Made by a program: the position numbers and the translations under genes. The notes under the pieces were generated by a model. It did not search any database. It worked only from the letters and a program-made list of their open reading frames with translations, and had not been told where the DNA came from. 32,353 nt of DNA, taken from contig JAVBPJ010000020.1 of assembly GCA_031549665.1 (NCBI GenBank), forward strand, positions 1 to 32,353, written 5' to 3'. The DNA comes from Rikenella sp031549665 (GTDB lineage Bacteria; Bacteroidota; Bacteroidia; Bacteroidales; Rikenellaceae). Positions 30,481 to 32,353 of the stretch are shown here, piece after piece (position 1 is the stretch's first letter; each line of letters starts with the position of its first letter).

Positions 30481-30488
30481 CAAAGATA
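30481..30488 (-). promoter_or_regulatory. -7 box of hemerythrin-regulator operon
   Basis: TATCTTTG on the minus strand is a perfect match. It is 4 nt from ATG 30476 and 34 nt from ATG 30446. No TTTG is seen 19-21 nt upstream, which might mean that an activator is needed. Confidence 0.6.
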
Positions 30489-30520
30489 GGTGTTTCCCCC
30501 CGGTTTATGGTTGCCGCGGC

Positions 30521-30552
30521 CTTGCGGAATCGGGAAAAAAGCCGCACTTTTG
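30521..30552 (+). promoter_or_regulatory. Promoter of cysteate synthase gene
   Basis: CTTG (30521-30524), a 20-nt spacer and CACTTTTG (30545-30552) each differ by one base from consensus. The start codon is 78 nt downstream. The promoter is divergent from that of the hemerythrin gene. Confidence 0.5.
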
Positions 30553-30630
30553 TAACGACTTATCGGGCGGAACCCGTGAGCAACGCCGCTCCCGCCGCCC
30601 CCTGTTTTGAATCACTCGACCCGCTTTCGC

Positions 30631-31935
30631 ATGGAATTTCAACCCACCCGATACCAACTGCAAAACGTGGCCACAGGCCGCCTGTTCCCCGATCTTGGCT
30701 GGACCCTGGACGATCCCCAGGGGGGCGCCCCCTCGCTCGTTCGCGCCGTGTACGATTCCCCCCGGCTCAACGATCGCGGGGCCGAGTGGGGGCTTTACCG
30801 GTATGCCGATTGGTTGCCCATAGGCCGCACGCTGGCCGGTTCGGCCGCTCCCGTCACCTACCACAGCCGGGGACTGGCCGCCGAGCTGGGCCTTGAAAAC
30901 CTGTACATCACCTTCAGCGGCTACTTCCCCGCCATAGGGGCCGCCATGACCACCTGCTCGTTCAAGGAGACCGAGGCTTACAGCGTGGGGGGGCGCATCG
31001 ATCCGTCGGAAGAACGGGTGCTGGTGGTGGCCTCGGCGGGCAATACCGCCCGCGCCTTTGCCAAAGTGTGTTCGCAAAACGGCATCCGCCTGCTGCTCTG
31101 CGTTCCCGAGGACAATTTGGACGCCCTGTGGTTCGAAGAACCCCTGAATGACTGCGTTCGATTAATAGCCGCGGCCAGCGGGGGCGACTATTTCGATGCC
31201 ATTCACCTGAGCAACCTGGCGCTCGCCTCGCCGCGTTTTTATGCCGAGGGCGGAGCCAAAAACGTCGCCCGCCGCGACGGTATGGGAACAACGGTGCTTT
31301 CGGCCGTTACCCACATCGGACGGATTCCGGACTACTATTTTCAGGCCGTCGGGAGCGGAACCGGTGCCATTGCCGCCTGGGAGGCCAACCTTCGCCTGAT
31401 CGGGGACGGGCGCTTCGGCTCGAACCGGATGCGGCTGATGGTGTCGCAAAACCATCCCTTTGTCCCCATGTACCAGGCGTGGCGCGCCGACTCGCGCGAG
31501 ATGCTCCCCTACGACGACGACCTGGCGCGGGCCCACGTGGAGGAGATCGACGCCAAGGTGCTGTCGAACCGAAAACCTCCCTACGGCATCGTCGGAGGAC
31601 TCTACGACGCGCTCAAAGCGACCGAAGGAGACATCCTGACCGCCACGAACGAGCAGGCCCGTGCCGCCGCCGCCCTGTTCCTGCGCACCGAGGGGGTGGA
31701 CATACATCCCGCGCCGGCCATCGCCACGGCTACCCTGATCGAGGCGGTGCGAAACGGCCAAATCGACCCCGCGGCCACCGTGATGCTCAACATTACGGGC
31801 GGTGGGGAAGAACTCTTCAAAACCGACTACGCCGCTCAGGGCAAACCCCTCCACTGCCTGCGCCCGTCGGTGGTCTTCCCGCTCGGCGTGTCGGCCGACG
31901 AGGTAACCGCCCGCGCCGAGGCGCTTTTCTTCTAA
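30631..31935 (+). CDS. Cysteate synthase (threonine-synthase-like PLP enzyme)
   Basis: This 434-residue PLP enzyme of the threonine synthase fold forms L-cysteate from O-phosphoserine and sulfite. I recognise the cysteate synthase subfamily from the runs YGLYRYADWLPIGRT (here WGLYRYADWLP), SGYFPAIGAAMTTCSFKETEA with the PLP Lys112, VLVVASAGNTARAFAKVCS, and AKNVARRDGMGTTVLSAVT. The subfamily is common in Bacteroidales. There the cysteate is believed to feed sulfonolipid (capnine-type) synthesis, whereas in methanogens it leads to coenzyme M. The N-terminal Cys pair seen in many homologues after the first strand is missing (DDPQGG). ATG 30631 is chosen; TTG 30607 upstream adds an untypical segment. 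No acyltransferase for the next step is in the window. Confidence 0.9.
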   Translation: MEFQPTRYQLQNVATGRLFPDLGWTLDDPQGGAPSLVRAVYDSPRLNDRGAEWGLYRYADWLPIGRTLAGSAAPVTYHSRGLAAELGLENLYITFSGYFPAIGAAMTTCSFKETEAYSVGGRIDPSEERVLVVASAGNTARAFAKVCSQNGIRLLLCVPEDNLDALWFEEPLNDCVRLIAAASGGDYFDAIHLSNLALASPRFYAEGGAKNVARRDGMGTTVLSAVTHIGRIPDYYFQAVGSGTGAIAAWEANLRLIGDGRFGSNRMRLMVSQNHPFVPMYQAWRADSREMLPYDDDLARAHVEEIDAKVLSNRKPPYGIVGGLYDALKATEGDILTATNEQARAAAALFLRTEGVDIHPAPAIATATLIEAVRNGQIDPAATVMLNITGGGEELFKTDYAAQGKPLHCLRPSVVFPLGVSADEVTARAEALFF

Positions 31936-32141
31936 TCCGAAGCATTTTCCGATCCGGGGAATTTTTGTTGATCCGAAAAGGGGTAGGGCGAACGCTTCTC
32001 TCTCGCCTCCCCTGACTTTCCCTGATTGCCTCCTCAGTGGATCCCCGCGCCGTTGCCACCCTGGGATTTTTCCTCTATTCGAGGTAAATATTGATTCGCA
32101 GGGAACCTTTCTCTTGATCCTCTTTTTCCATTCCACCCCCT
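31936..32141. other. Intergenic stretch with nothing recognisable
   Basis: No convincing reading frame, repeat or RNA motif is visible between the cysteate synthase stop and the terminator hairpin at 32142. Confidence 0.5.
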
Positions 32142-32168
32142 AAAAAAGCTCCATTGGAGCTTTTTTTT
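32142..32168. terminator. Intrinsic terminator
   Basis: An 11-bp perfect stem, AAAAAAGCTCC (32142-32152) with GGAGCTTTTTT (32156-32166), has a 3-nt loop, and the plus strand carries eight T residues (32161-32168). The symmetric A/T flanks allow action in both directions. It closes the cysteate synthase transcript. Confidence 0.92.
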
Positions 32169-32197
32169 AATCACCTTATTTATAGCACATTAAATAA

Positions 32198-32238
32198 CGG
32201 AAAGCATTTTTCCGCAAGATTTTTCGCTTGATTTTTCG
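32198..32238 (+). repeat. Hairpin and 9-nt direct repeat upstream of sigma-54-like site
   Basis: CGGAAA (32198-32203) pairs with TTTCCG (32209-32214). It is followed by two copies of GATTTTTCG (32218-32226 and 32230-32238), which have a 12-nt period. The two copies sit just before the promoter-like site and could be a binding site for a regulator. Confidence 0.45.
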
Positions 32239-32242
32239 ACTT

Positions 32243-32258
32243 TGGCACGATGCTTGAT
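32243..32258 (+). promoter_or_regulatory. Sigma-54-like promoter
   Basis: TGGCACG, four bases, then TTGAT matches TGGCACG-N4-TTGCW with a single change (C to A in the -12 element). The GG-N10-GA spacing is exact for RpoN sites. A housekeeping reading is weaker: TTTG at 32241-32244 with TAAGGACG 19 nt downstream. Confidence 0.45.
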
Positions 32259-32312
32259 AGAAGTAAGGACGAACGACTAAACCAACCAAGTAACCTAAAC
32301 AAACTCCAAGCC

Positions 32313-32353
32313 ATGAAAAAGACCATCCTGCTCCTCGCCTCTGTAGCCGCCCT
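32313..32353 (+). CDS. Start of an exported protein (cut by window end)
   Basis: Only the first 13 codons are visible: MKKTILLLASVAA, the start of a signal peptide (short positive N-terminus, then a hydrophobic core). The protein is therefore exported or membrane-anchored, and nothing more can be said. The 54-nt stretch between the sigma-54-like site and the ATG is rich in A and C and should be unstructured (GACTAAACCAACCAAGTAAC and on). Confidence 0.7.
   Translation, partial: MKKTILLLASVAA

Noticed and set aside
29182..30483. One long minus-strand reading frame covering regulator and hemerythrin
   Set aside because: The upstream part is an out-of-frame shadow of the hemerythrin gene (29778-30476); the true regulator starts at ATG 29781.

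Overview
This is a GC-rich chromosomal segment of a Bacteroidota bacterium, most likely order Bacteroidales and plausibly Rikenellaceae/Alistipes-like. Four things point there. Promoters follow the Bacteroidota pattern TTTG-N19-21-TAnnTTTG, with TACCTTTG or TATCTTTG recurring just before genes. The ribosomal cluster rpmB-rpmG-DUF4295 and the cluster DUF4271-hemD-rnpA-yidD are typical of the phylum. There are two TonB-dependent receptors, one with a carboxypeptidase-regulatory-like N-terminus. A cysteate synthase suggests sulfonolipid synthesis, which is known in Alistipes and Odoribacter. The family-level placement is inference.

Layout. 1-1299: the end of a CRISPR array with 47-nt repeats and about 30-nt spacers, type II-C-like by repeat length and sequence; the cas genes are not in the window. 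1372-2292: flavodoxin and its usual DUF2023 partner. 2293-3119: an AT-richer patch with one small membrane protein. 3120-7955: DUF3788 protein, hexapeptide acetyltransferase, a secreted six-hairpin glycosidase-like protein, and MutY tail-to-tail with it. 8088-13344: two outer-membrane TonB-dependent receptors, each followed or separated by a strong terminator. 13440-17886 (minus strand): two small hypothetical proteins, a PAP2 phosphatase and DNA polymerase I. 17887-18472: a non-coding stretch made of nested inverted repeats. 18473-20975 (minus): a short-chain polyprenyl synthase followed by thiC. 21114-22082: ROK glucokinase. 22195-24839 (minus): rpmB-rpmG-DUF4295, an NAD-dependent epimerase and DprA. 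24937-26567: a NarL-type sensor kinase and response regulator. 26618-29143: DUF4271, uroporphyrinogen-III synthase with an unusual basic tail, rnpA and yidD. 29182-30476 (minus): a RIC-type hemerythrin protein translationally coupled to a degenerate LuxR-type regulator. 30631-31935: cysteate synthase. 32313-end: the first codons of an exported protein behind a sigma-54-like site.

Most genes are housekeeping. The parts that stand out are: the CRISPR repeats, which each carry a Bacteroidota-type promoter on the minus strand; the roughly 550-nt nested inverted repeat between thiC and polA; the hemerythrin/non-phosphorylatable regulator pair; the histone-like Ala/Lys/Pro tail on HemD; a small exported protein driven by a perfect consensus promoter; and several genes whose -7 box lies only 4-9 nt before the ATG, implying leaderless or nearly leaderless mRNAs. 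No rRNA or tRNA gene and no recognisable transposase was seen.
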